A stretch of 64,000 nt of DNA. Origin: Heligmosomoides polygyrus polygyrus (taxonomy: Eukaryota; Nematoda; Chromadorea; Rhabditida; Heligmosomidae). The DNA lies in assembly GCA_947396885.1 (NCBI GenBank), contig OX377205.1, positions 52,126,676 through 52,190,675 of the forward strand, read 5' to 3'. Shown here piece by piece: positions 23,701 to 30,204 of this stretch; position 1 is the first letter of the stretch, and each line of letters starts with the position of its first letter. Below the pieces are notes generated by a model. The model did no database searches and was not told the DNA's origin. It was given only the letters and a program-made list of their open reading frames with translations. The position numbers were made by a program, and so were the translations under genes.

Positions 23701-26700
23701 GCTGCCGTCGTTTTCGAAGATGGTCACCTGGCGCGACGCACACTGCTGGCGGCGTAACGACGGAGGATGAGTGCCCTTGGAAAGCCCTCTCTTTGTGCGG
23801 TCAGAGTTTATTGTAAGCATTCGTACAGATGCATACATGGGAGAAATATAATAAGGGGGCATGGCTTCTGTCCATGGCTGCGCTCGAGATATAAACCAAA
23901 GCATTTCCTCTCCTTGTCATAGTTTCTTGTCAGATCAGATTTTATCAGGCTGGATTTTCCGCAAAGTCAAAATCCTACGGACCAATTTTTCCCAACGTTC
24001 TCATTTTTTGTTGCTAAAGCACAACATCTTGACAAGCCTTTCAAGAGAAACTTAACGACCAGTTGAACGGCTTACTTATTGTAGAGGACGATATCAGGCA
24101 GCCAAATCAAATCGCAGGGAATTCGTAACGATTGGATACCACCAAAGTCGTCAGGGTTCCAGCGCAACAGCTCATCGTTCCACTCCTGACAATAAATATA
24201 AATATAGCTATGCTGGAAATAAATATAGGAAAACACCAGAGTGGAGCACTTTGAATTTCCTGGTTTTCATCGAAATGAATAACAGTGCGGTCTCTTAAAC
24301 GACCGTTCGCAAAAAAGAGATGAAAGTTGTCTGAAGAGAGCAGCAGCCACAGCTCTCCACCTCACGCTTACTGACTGAATTGCTGCGTCCCGTATTTCGT
24401 TTTACAATTCGAACTGATTTCTTTCGTATCCTACCGAAATAAAAGAATGCAGTGTACGTTGACGAGGAGGAAGTTGACCACAAAAATCAGAATTGCACAA
24501 CTACTAGTCAAGGTTGTTTATCTTTATTAGGTTAGCAAATCGTGAAATATAAATCTAAAATAAATAAAAATGAAAATGAAATGAATGAATAAATAAAAAT
24601 GCCAAACTTTTTGGAATGGTGTTTCTAAAGAAGACACACTCCTAGAATTATGGACTACTTCAAAAGCACTCGCTCAAGGCGAGCTCATCGAATAAAAAAA
24701 ACTCAACGGAATTTTCTACTTTGTTCCCAAACACAAACTACTTGCTGGTAAACCTGCATGAGCATTGTCTGGTGGACCGAAGCACACTCGATGGACCTCT
24801 GTATGAAGATGGTCAATCGGAAATTGCAGCGGATCAATATCGATTGATGGGCGATCGATAGATCAAAAACAAACTTCTGTTTCGTGTTCATCGACTTCGA
24901 TTACCCCTATCCAAACGTTCCCAGCGAGCGTCGGAATCCAGAAGACAGTGTCACGCATCGATCAGGCAATCGATTTCGATCGACATTATCGATATTTTTA
25001 TCGGTGGTATCGGTCTTCTCTCAGAGTTAATCGAACGGAGTGGGAGTCACATGGTTATGACGGCCGAAGGAAAGGCTTCGCAGCAGTGGGGATTTTTCGA
25101 TCAGACAATCACTACTGATTGATATTATTGACGTTTTGATCGTATTCTGCGCGCGTTGTTATTCGGAAATCAAGCTACAGATGTTGTCCAACCCGCGTCT
25201 GGATTCAGAAGCCCTGCCGCAGATGCAAATCAGAAGACGTGTCAGAGATCGACCAGGCGATCATTAGATAGATTTTCCGTCGATGAGGATTAGGCGCCCC
25301 CGATTGGTCGTTCACCACTGCAGCGATTCTGCGTGGAAAAATCTTTGTTGCTCAACACTGTGAGACGTAGTGGAAGTTCTCCCTTTTAACGGAAAGGCTT
25401 TTCGGGAAGTAATCTGAATCGATGAGGCGCTCAGTACTCCGGCACCGAGGCACTATCGTAGCAGAGCTTTGGCTCACAGAGAGAACCGTTTTGGAGATCC
25501 TAATTACCCGAAGGGCGCGTGGAACGCAGTCCGAGAAGGCGCCGGCTCTCGCCTGCACCCGATACCAGGTTCCTGGTTCGGATTTCCCGCCCAGGCCAAC
25601 CAAGCCTTCCATCCCTCCGGGGTCGGTGAATTGGTACCAGACTTGTCTGGGAAGGATAGAGCGCTGACTTCTTCATCGGCTGGCCATCGCAAGTCATTGT
25701 ATGGCCAGATACGCATTCAACTCGCCTTCACGACATCCGGTAAAAGTAGAGTGCGTGGCGTATCCCAAAAAGGGATTGAATAACGCCGTCCTTTATCCTT
25801 TATCTTTTTTAATTACCCGAAAAATCTATCATCCTTCTCAAAATACAGGGTTACACAAATTCTCGATGGGATTCGAATGACACTTTTCGAATACTCGAAT
25901 AATTTTGGAAATTTTGAAATTTCGAACGGTTTCGAATACCGAAAATTTTCGGGAAGTCGAAATCGAATATATTCGAAAAACGCGATTTTTCTGAATATTC
26001 GAATTCGAATAAAAATCATTCGAATACCTTTTCGAATGGGTCATTCAAGCATAAGTATACGCAGTCTGCTCTTGGTTAGCAGCTATAATAACTCGGCGTG
26101 CTTGCCCAGTGTTGGCAGAGCGTACACTCACCTTCCTCCAAATGGCTCGTGCTCTGCATTTTGAAGCCGTGAACAGATGGCTCGTGCTCTGCATTTTCTG
26201 CAGGACGTGCGCCTGTTCCACTTCTGCTCATTCTTCTACCTACTGTGATGTCCGCTTTCAAGATCTTTCTTAGCGAAGCTGCCGGTCATTTGAGATGAAG
26301 CTCCATTCACACAGCACTCATTTCAGGGAACGTCCAGAGCTGCATCGCGGTGCGATGCGATGTAACGATAACCTCCCATATCGATTGCGCGAATCGATGT
26401 GAGAGTTTATCACTACAGTGATGTCCGTATCTTTTGATCGAATCTCGAAAAAGCAGAATTTTCTCGGCTTTTGCGTCTTTCGGATATGACTCGCCTAAAA
26501 TTCGTTCATTTCAAAAACCACGGCTCAGGAGCTCGAGCTCTATCTTTTGGTATACATATTTTATATGGAGCCATGAAAATGTCCGAAATTGAAAACTTGC
26601 GCTCCATTGCGAAGGGCGGCCGCGGACGAGTTGTCGGTCGCGGACCGTCGAAAACTGTTACGTGCTCTTGTTGCGTTCGATCAAACGGCGCCGGTGGTGT

Positions 26701-29575
26701 CCGCCTGGCGCTAGAAGTTTTGATCGCAACAAAACATCGTTGTGACAACGTTACATGCTCTATTTGAGGTTTTTTGAGAAATGGTTGGTACCATTCAATT
26801 CAGAATTTTACAAACATGTCTCCGACCTTACAAGATCGCCGTATTTTTCAGTAGGTGGCCAAAACGAATGGCTGGAGCAGACTCTTTGCGATTGGAGCAG
26901 CTTATTTCCCGTACTTGCATGTTTTCGGAGTGTCTCAAGCATGGCGCACGTCGCCAGGGCTCTGTCATGCCAGGAATCCGTCATGCATTGTGCACGTCGC
27001 ACTCTCGGAGGATTCTTGGCATGACAGAGACGTACGTCAGTTTGAGAGACTCCGAAAACATGCAAGTCCTGGGAGATATGCTGCTCCCCTCGCAAAGAGC
27101 CTGCTCCAATCATTCGTTTTGGCCACCCGCTGCGAAAATGCGGCAGTCTTGTAAGGTTGTATACATAACATTTGCGCAACTCTCAAGAGACGAATCGGAT
27201 GGTACCAACAATTTCTCAAAAAACCTCAAAATAGAGCAATTGTGAGCATCTGACTGTTTTCGACAGTTTGCGACCGATAACTCGTCCGCGACCGCTTTTC
27301 GCAATGGAGCACGATTTTTAACGTAAAATTAAAATTTAGGAAAAATCAGTTGAATTTTGATATTTTTGACACTTTTTTACCCTTTCTGGTAGAGTTTGAG
27401 GTGCTGAACTCAAATATTTGCCTGTTTTCTCAAAACTTTGAAGCGAGTTTTTCCGAAAGGACGAAAAAGCCGGGAAAATGCGGCTTTTTCGGCATTTTTG
27501 AAAAGGCCACGACTATAACGGTACGTCGCGTAGCACCACGATGGAGCTTTGAGCACCGCTTATAGATATATTTGCGCGTCACCGTCATGAAAAAAGGATA
27601 CAAAAATCTGACCAGGTTCACCAATGTGGAACACGCGTTGTTTATAAGACACGCCGTCCCTTCTCAGAAAGTCGACCAAGCTGACGCGTAAACTCACAAG
27701 GAAATCGGTCAATACAGATTTGCTTTTGTTCAATCCGTGGAGCCGCATAGCACTTATTCCATTCATCCGCTCTTGGTGCAATACGGGTTGGGGATTACCC
27801 GCCCATAGGCGTGGATGTTTCCTCGTAAATCTCATTAAACTGATAGGAGGTTCTTTCTTTTTTGTTTCTTTTTTTCTATTAACATCATAAAAGATTCTCC
27901 GGTACATGTCTCGAAGGAACATAGCAGGGGATGCAGGGATGTGCAGGAGGAGTGCGCCGAACGGGCAGCTAGGTTGCCGGAACGCGCCGTTGCTCCTACG
28001 GTAATAGCGGCAGCCAATCACCATCGTGGCACCGGTCGAACACGTCTCCTCTGTGCCTGTGCATGCCCTGGCCGTGGCACGCGGGTCACGCAACCCTGCT
28101 GTGCGTCTTCAAGACATGTAACGATTCCCCTCTAAGAATGCCAGCGCCAAGTTCTTAAATGCTTTCATGTACGTGTTAGATAACTACCTGCCGATGACCT
28201 ACGGTATTCCTTAAATGGGTGTTTTGCCATATGGCTGTGAAACCTAATCAGTGACAATTTAGTGCCATCCGCCTTTGCTACCTCAACGTTTACGTTAATT
28301 GCAGATCGATAACCGCCAATCGATAATAACTCATATCGCCAGAAACGCTACGAAATCTGTTTTGGTAATCCTATAATAATAATCCATCTTAATCCTATAA
28401 TAATAATCCATCTATGCTTTCGTAGTTAGTTTAAATCTGAGAAAAATTTAGGGCCTCTGGGCGGGCTTTGCAGATAAGCCGCAACGGATAGATCTTATCA
28501 TTTTTAATTTATTACTCAAAAGATTAACCTTCAAAATTTGTTTGTTTAAAAAATGAATCTTACCTTATTGTGGCGTACCAGCTTGTAGTAAAAATCGAAA
28601 AATTGTAGTGTTCGAAGTGAATAAATGCAAGGATAAGATTCCCCAAGCCTCTGTCCGGTTTTCGTGACTAAAGAACCCAAAGTACATAAGCCCCTGGTGG
28701 GTCGGCGCCGTCCCTGAGCGAAAGGAACGCCATAGCAAGGCTATGCTGTGAAACGGAAGGTTGTTGTAACACTTAAACATTCAGACTAACCATGCAGGCA
28801 GTGCCCAGAACTGTAGCGATGGGACCAGAAACAGTCAAAGGCGAAAAAATCAGGGCCGCAGGCTACCGGGTGTCAATTTGAAGATGTCGCCGAAGGGCAG
28901 TAGCAGTAAGCTCACAATTCTTTTGCACTATTTTACAGCCGTCTCCTAGGATTTTCTTGCTAACTCTCGTATCTATTACAAAATACAAATCTGGGTCTTT
29001 TGAAAAGTTTCATCCAAGAATTGGCCTGGTGTCATCCTCGTTCAGAATCAGTTGCATCCCTATTCACGCTTCCAAGACGCTTTTCTTCGAGGGTAACAAG
29101 AAATGTCTTTGCCTCGTTCATTCACAGAGTATCTCCTTCGCTTGGGAGCTCAACGTTTGATGGGCTCTCGAAACATAAGCAATAGGAAGCTGTGTGATCC
29201 AAGGTTCGACACAAACCTGATCGAGCCACACGTTTATGGTCAACACCTGGTTCCTTTCATCCATATCGAAGATGTTCGTCATAGTCATTCCGAGGCGGAC
29301 TGTCACAGTGTGTGAGGCGTTCCGTACAGGGCGCACCGCCTTCTCGTAGTCCTTCATCAGATGGTACAGCAGCCTACAACTGAGGAACCATTGGAGATGA
29401 GATCAGCGGAAGCCCGCCCTGGTTCAGACCTCTGTTCGTCGGTGTACCGCTGCTCGTTGCTGTGGTTCCGTGTTGGCATTTGGATGGTGGAAAATTCAGA
29501 CACGTTGAGCGGAATGGACCGTACAAGGGAGAGCAAAGACGAGAGTATTAGCATGTGGAGACTGAAACGGGGCAT
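5599..29575 (-). CDS. Nicotinic acetylcholine receptor alpha-type subunit, 16 exons (join 29575..29430, 29373..29217, 24185..24076, 19447..19344, 19275..19124, 19072..18922, 14449..14382, 13815..13696, 13344..13233, 7910..7834, 7645..7592, 7540..7412, 6318..6202, 6074..6027, 5852..5781, 5718..5599)
   Basis: This subunit of a pentameric, acetylcholine-gated cation channel sits in the plasma membrane of nerve or muscle. Sixteen exons join in phase to 578 codons plus stop. A signal peptide covers residues 1-20. The ligand-binding domain carries [10 protein letters not shown] (about 103-112), loop A (WLPDIVLYN), a 13-residue Cys-loop between C171 and C185, loop B (GSWTYHG), and loop C with adjacent cysteines C235-C236 (YTCCPEPY), which makes it alpha type. 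M1 is about 254-274. M2 is preceded by G282-E283-K284, the cation-selective signature, with 9' leucine and 20' glutamate. M3 is about 313-338. A variable cytoplasmic loop leads to M4 (540-565). Length suits the family. Alignment is needed to say which nematode subunit it is; the style is nearest the ACR-16/UNC-38 alpha groups. Exon 14 is the least certain. Introns are crowded with transposons, but no coding lesion was seen. Confidence 0.88.
5781..5852 (-). CDS. nAChR exon 15, pre-M4 helix
   Basis: Residues 516-539, [20 protein letters not shown] then HVAQ. The NEWRHVAQ block is the conserved amphipathic helix just before M4. The acceptor is CTTACAG and the donor CAG/GTAGCA. Confidence 0.85.
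6027..6074 (-). CDS. nAChR exon 14 (limits uncertain), cytoplasmic loop
   Basis: [16 protein letters not shown], ending at donor CAC/GTAGCT in phase 0 with exon 15. The start is the weakest call in the gene: acceptor ATGAG gives phase 0, while the better-looking GGATTCAG (exon start 6079) would need a phase-1 partner that I could not find. An in-frame TAA further upstream shows the exon cannot extend past about 6098. Confidence 0.4.
6202..6318 (-). CDS. nAChR exon 13, cytoplasmic loop
   Basis: Residues 461-499, a serine- and arginine-rich stretch starting [20 protein letters not shown]. The acceptor AAGTCAG and donor CGA/GTAATG give phase 0 at both ends. Confidence 0.55.
6955..7275 (-). mobile_element. 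tRNA-derived SINE, copy A
   Basis: Read on the minus strand, this starts GGCGCGTCGTAGCTCACTCG. TAGCTCACTCGG fits a Pol III A box and GGTTCTTGGCTCC a B box. Blocks GAATTG...TCTGTCTGGGAAGGATAAAG, TTCATCGGCTG and GGGATTGATTGACGCCATCC are all shared in order with the copy at 25512-25805. The copy lies in intron 12 of the receptor gene, in the gene's own orientation. Confidence 0.6.
7412..7540 (-). CDS. nAChR exon 12, cytoplasmic loop
   Basis: Residues 418-460: [20 protein letters not shown] then [20 protein letters not shown] and TLQ. The donor CAG/GTGAGG is good. The acceptor CTTGAAG is weak, but it is the only one that keeps phase. The preceding intron is 51 bases. Confidence 0.6.
7592..7645 (-). 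CDS. nAChR exon 11, cytoplasmic loop
   Basis: Residues 400-417, [18 protein letters not shown]. The acceptor CCCGTTGCAG and donor GAG/GTGAGC give phase 0 at both ends. A longer exon using an upstream acceptor is possible. Confidence 0.6.
7834..7910 (-). CDS. nAChR exon 10, cytoplasmic loop
   Basis: The junction glycine is followed by [20 protein letters not shown] and DMRNE (375-399). The acceptor CAACTTAG and donor GAG/GTCAGC fit phases 1 and 0. The loop is poorly conserved in the family, so support is phase, frame and splice sites. Confidence 0.65.
8701..8801. repeat. GC-rich hairpin, probable MITE
   Basis: Arms 8719-8742 and 8760-8782 match perfectly (GCGTTCGTATCGGCTGGTTG, plus TAG). They are extended imperfectly to the CCTTAAAAAG and CTTAAAAAAGG edges. 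The loop is GCGCGCGGCCGCGGCGA. It is strikingly GC-rich inside an AT-rich intron. Confidence 0.55.
8802..9404. other. AT-rich intronic DNA
   Basis: No gene or element ends were seen. This is part of intron 9 of the receptor gene. Confidence 0.4.
9405..10262 (+). pseudogene. RTE-type LINE 3' end (family C), 5'-truncated
   Basis: The frame begins inside the reverse transcriptase: [20 protein letters not shown] carries the FADD catalytic box, followed by QLNLTKTM. A frameshift near an A-run (9588-9600) leads to [20 protein letters not shown] and [21 protein letters not shown] stop or shift then precedes [20 protein letters not shown] and [20 protein letters not shown]. This order is the typical RT thumb and C-terminus of RTE elements. 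The end carries ACAGGTGATACAGGTGAT, a short repeated tail. A remnant of the same 3' end lies at 52311-52402. It sits in intron 9, antisense to the receptor gene. Confidence 0.75.
10263..11160. other. AT-rich intronic DNA with a possible mariner-type end
   Basis: CAGGGTGTCTCAAAAAAATG at about 10628 resembles the start of small IS630/mariner MITEs, but no partner terminus was found. Nothing else was seen. Confidence 0.3.
11165..11390 (-). repeat. Dispersed repeat family A, copy 2
   Basis: This is the reverse-strand relative of the repeats at 860-1045 and 43195-43412. It shares GAGGGGTG, CCTATATGACTCAC and CGCTTCCGACCCTTCC-type blocks in the same order. Confidence 0.5.
12091..13191 (+). mobile_element. 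mariner element, decayed
   Basis: The element is about 1.1 kb, the normal length for mariner. Imperfect terminal inverted repeats start TTGGGTGTTCGATAATGAAT on the left and ATGGGTTGTTCGGTCATTAA on the right (read inward), each next to TA. A broken transposase lies inside. It sits in intron 9 of the receptor gene, about 40 bases from exon 9, opposite to the direction of transcription. Confidence 0.75.
12291..13080 (+). pseudogene. mariner transposase, frameshifted
   Basis: The N-terminal helix-turn-helix part is open from the ATG at 12291: [40 protein letters not shown] and [16 protein letters not shown]. After about 12590 the frame is lost. Pieces then recur: [28 protein letters not shown] and [11 protein letters not shown]. 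Together they follow the order of mariner transposases. Shifts and stops make it non-functional. Confidence 0.75.
13233..13344 (-). CDS. nAChR exon 9, end of M3 and loop start
   Basis: Residues 337-373 plus one base: [20 protein letters not shown] then [17 protein letters not shown]. The HHRGP block directly after M3 is a family hallmark. The acceptor is ACATTTCAG. The donor GAG/GTTTGA is weak, but its phase matches exon 10. A mariner element ends about 40 bases downstream inside intron 9. Confidence 0.85.
13696..13815 (-). CDS. nAChR exon 8, end of M2 and M3
   Basis: Residues 297-336: [20 protein letters not shown] then [20 protein letters not shown]. It holds the outer M2 ring (IAEKMPxTSDxxPLIG) and M3. 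The acceptor is GTGTCGCAG. The donor CTC/GTCAGT was chosen because the next exon continues V-L-N-F in phase 0. Confidence 0.9.
14382..14449 (-). CDS. nAChR exon 7, start of the pore helix
   Basis: A 68-base exon. The junction valine 274 is followed by [20 protein letters not shown] and FS (275-296). GEK immediately before M2 and leucine at 9' predict a cation-selective pore. The acceptor is TATTTCAG and the donor TCC/GTAAGT. Confidence 0.9.
15618..15632. other. Target-site duplication of the RTE element, left
   Basis: GAAACCATGGTGTGT. An identical 15-base copy is at 18730-18744. Confidence 0.85.
15634..15707 (+). promoter_or_regulatory. tRNA-like head with internal Pol III promoter boxes
   Basis: TAGCCTAGCGG at 15643-15653 fits the A-box consensus TRGCNNAGYGG exactly. 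GGTTCGACTCC at 15688-15698 fits the B box GGTTCGANTCC exactly. Spacing is tRNA-like (34 bases between them). The cloverleaf itself is poor, with several mismatches in the acceptor and T stems, so this is a derived promoter module rather than a working tRNA. It begins at the first bases of the LINE. Confidence 0.6.
15735..16781 (+). pseudogene. RTE-A open frame 1: APE-type endonuclease
   Basis: A 348-codon frame. After a basic leader come [20 protein letters not shown] and [10 protein letters not shown] (the E of the metal site). [35 protein letters not shown] (the D-x-N motif), [10 protein letters not shown] and the closing [10 protein letters not shown] (the H of the SDH-equivalent) follow. 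Order and spacing are those of the RTE/BovB endonuclease. It nicks target DNA to prime reverse transcription. The frame leaves the RT frame near 16770 by a frameshift. Confidence 0.85.
16770..18707 (+). pseudogene. RTE-A reverse transcriptase, one stop and one frameshift
   Basis: A linker ([20 protein letters not shown]) is followed by RT blocks: [20 protein letters not shown], then a TAA at 17393-17395, then [20 protein letters not shown] and [21 protein letters not shown] frameshift near 17665 leads to [20 protein letters not shown] and [16 protein letters not shown], the catalytic YADD box. The thumb ([15 protein letters not shown]) and C-terminal part ([20 protein letters not shown]) follow, ending [10 protein letters not shown] and a stop. 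Other than the three lesions the protein looks intact. Confidence 0.85.
18922..19072 (-). CDS. nAChR exon 6, loop C and M1
   Basis: Residues 224-273 plus one base: [20 protein letters not shown] then [20 protein letters not shown] and [10 protein letters not shown]. The adjacent cysteines mark an alpha subunit. M1 begins near LYYLYN. The acceptor TTCTAG follows a 51-base intron. The donor is AG/GCAAGT, a GC-type donor with an otherwise perfect consensus. Confidence 0.9.
19124..19275 (-). CDS. nAChR exon 5, Cys-loop and loop B
   Basis: Residues 173-223: [20 protein letters not shown] then [20 protein letters not shown] and [11 protein letters not shown]. FPFDxQxC with C185 closes the Cys-loop, and GSWTY is loop B. 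Intron 4 (68 bases, acceptor TTGTTTCAG) precedes it. The donor AAG/GTTCGT is inferred from phase and from the receptor alignment pattern. Confidence 0.9.
19344..19447 (-). CDS. nAChR exon 4, first Cys-loop cysteine
   Basis: The phase-2 junction completes asparagine 138, then [19 protein letters not shown] and [14 protein letters not shown] follow (residues 139-172). C171 opens the Cys-loop. The acceptor is TAATTCAG and the donor AAAG/GTGATT. Confidence 0.9.
19632..19693. repeat. Short hairpin repeat
   Basis: CTTTAACACATTTGCTTAAG (plus CCT) at 19632-19654 faces AGGCTTAAGAAAATGTGTTA (plus AAG) at 19671-19693, with a 16-base loop. Confidence 0.55.
19821..19890 (+). other. tRNA-like cloverleaf (tRNA pseudogene or SINE head)
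   Basis: Seventy bases fold as a tRNA. There is a 7-bp acceptor stem (GCGCCGG with CTGGCGC, one G-U), a D stem GTGT/ACAT with GG in the loop, and a perfect T stem GCGGG/CCCGC around TTCTAGT. The anticodon stem has four of five pairs. The anticodon position reads GGA (serine), but the base before it is C instead of the universal U33, and the T loop has T in place of the purine 57. It is therefore probably not a working tRNA. A deleted relative is at 26687-26711. Confidence 0.5.
19921..20057. mobile_element. Harbinger-like MITE, TAA duplication
   Basis: Terminal inverted repeats (GGCCCCGTTTATACTTCGTC on the left, GGCCTCGTTTATACTTCGTC read inward from the right) are each flanked by TAA. The subterminal DNA is rich in CGCGACGCG-type self-complementary runs. 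A 3-bp TAA duplication fits PIF/Harbinger. It is related to the elements at 55634-55793 and 3066-3194. Confidence 0.65.
21490..21835 (-). pseudogene. Penelope GIY-YIG endonuclease domain
   Basis: Read on the minus strand, this begins with a cysteine cluster, [17 protein letters not shown]. Then comes [20 protein letters not shown] with the GIY and YIG elements, then [10 protein letters not shown]. After a damaged stretch the typical tail reappears as [20 protein letters not shown] and IAARNPQL. Penelope elements use this domain to nick DNA for insertion. The N-terminal frame carries a stop, so it is not functional. Confidence 0.7.
22187..22222 (+). ncRNA. Degenerate hammerhead-like motif of the Penelope element
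   Basis: TTGAAGA, then GGC...GCC closing a short stem, then GAAAC. This follows the hammerhead core order (CUGANGA, stem II, GAAAC) with one core mismatch. Hammerheads are known in Penelope elements. Stems I and III were not confirmed. Confidence 0.25.
22658..23023. mobile_element. MITE with 9-bp target duplication (Mutator-like)
   Basis: The 366-bp element has inverted ends GGCGCAAATAGGGTCCGGGG on both sides and is flanked by CTGGATGGC at 22649-22657 and 23024-23032. A 9-bp duplication fits MULE-type transposition. No coding sequence is present. It lies in receptor intron 3. Confidence 0.75.
24076..24185 (-). CDS. nAChR exon 3, loop A
   Basis: Residues 102-137 plus two bases: [20 protein letters not shown], then [16 protein letters not shown]. 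The WxPDIxLYN block is loop A of the agonist site. The acceptor is TTGTCAG and the donor AA/GTAAGC. Intron 2 before it is about 5 kb. Confidence 0.9.
24490..25500. other. Intronic DNA, GATCGAT-rich
   Basis: No gene was seen. Between 24770 and 25300 the tetramers GATC, CGAT and ATCGAT recur in a loosely repeated pattern, perhaps an old tandem array. Confidence 0.3.
25512..25805 (+). mobile_element. tRNA-derived SINE, copy B
   Basis: It starts GGCGCGTGGAACGCAGTCCG, carries GGTTCGGATTTCC as a probable B box, and continues with GACTTGTCTGGGAAGGATAG, TTCATCGGCTGG and AAGGGATTGAATAACGCCGT. The same blocks in the same order occur in the copy at 6955-7275. It lies in receptor intron 2. Confidence 0.6.
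25875..26042. repeat. TTCGAAT-rich palindromic cluster
   Basis: The motif TTCGAAT or its close variants occurs about a dozen times in 165 bases, in both orientations. The motif is its own reverse complement at the core TTCGAA, so the strand can fold in many ways. Confidence 0.6.
26470..27330. mobile_element. Foldback family 1, short hairpin copy
   Basis: Left arm about 26475-26990 and right arm about 27000-27325 are inverted copies. Both contain the blocks TTTTTTGAGAAATGGTTGGT / ACCAACAATTTCTCAAAAAA, GCTGGAGCAGACTCTTTGCG / CGCAAAGAGCCTGCTCC and CATGTTTTCGGAGT / ACTCCGAAAACATG. The left arm holds a deleted tRNA-like insert. It is related to the element at 56952-59764. Confidence 0.7.
26687..26711 (+). 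other. tRNA-like element, internally deleted copy
   Basis: GGCGCCGGTGGTGT is joined directly to CCGCCTGGCGC, which removes the middle of the cloverleaf seen at 19821-19890. Both copies are followed by TTTTGATCGCAACAAAACAT. Confidence 0.5.
27560..28093 (-). other. Unrecognised open frame, 177 codons
   Basis: This is open on the minus strand inside receptor intron 2. Residues such as [20 protein letters not shown] and [20 protein letters not shown] look protein-like. It has no known motif and is probably part of a transposon. Confidence 0.25.
28367..28412. repeat. Short tandem duplication
   Basis: TAATCCTATAATAATAATCC followed by ATC occurs twice, head to tail. Confidence 0.7.
29217..29373 (-). 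CDS. nAChR exon 2, N-terminal binding domain
   Basis: Residues 49-101: the joined arginine, then [20 protein letters not shown] and a [20 protein letters not shown] block, ending LDQ. This is the conserved N-terminal helix and first strands of Cys-loop receptors. The acceptor is TTGTAG and the donor CAG/GTTTGT. Intron 1 is only 56 bases. Confidence 0.85.
29430..29575 (-). CDS. nAChR exon 1, start codon and signal peptide
   Basis: Residues 1-48 plus two bases. It starts [20 protein letters not shown], a typical signal peptide, and continues to TDEQ. The upstream GTG of the longer open frame is not needed. Donor AG/GTCTGA at 29429 joins in phase 2. An acceptor-like CCATCAG ends at 29593, 17 bases before the ATG, and could be a spliced-leader site (inference). 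Confidence 0.75.
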
Positions 29576-30204
29576 TGCGCTCGACAACACTGCTGATGGT
29601 GAGAGTTCGGCAGCAGAGAGTGGCGGGTGTATGTACTATACGCATGCTCTACCAATGCAGCAAGAGCTGTACTCGAAGGAAACGAGGGAACGAGAGTATG
29701 GCACAGAGGGAAGATGTGTAGGCAGGAAGATGGGTTCCAATGCGCAATTTATGGCTTTAAACACATCTTAGATACCGGAGATGAAGACACTGCCCGATCT
29801 AAACATTGCGAGCTCAGAATTTCCAAATCAAGCCTAGTTAGGGATGCTTCCTCATACAGCGCCGGTTGTTGGCTTCGGTAAAGTTTACACGCACCCTCCT
29901 CCATCGAGAGATCTGTCCAAACCACTAGTTCGTTTGAGCCCCAATGAAGCGCCCGACAAATTTGCTCAGTCACTATATGTTACCTCGTCGTATGACCTAC
30001 TTCCATCCAGTTACTCCAGCGTGTTGTCTAAAAAGGTATCAAATTCGCTACAAGAGCTAACGACTATGATACAGCATTTTTAACTACTGATTTCGCTCTC
30101 GAGTTCGTGTTGACATTCCGGAATTGACCCGTTTTACTTTCAAGGCATTCCATGATAGGTTTACTCAACACGCGAGGACTGCACACCCTACAATACCGCT
30201 CACG

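Noticed and set aside
26755..27245. Open frames on both strands at 26.8-27.2 kb
   Set aside because: They are the two arms of a hairpin and mirror each other, with no recognised motif.
29357..29590. Start of the receptor at the upstream GTG (29590)
   Set aside because: The ATG at 29575 gives a standard signal peptide and nothing supports GTG initiation.
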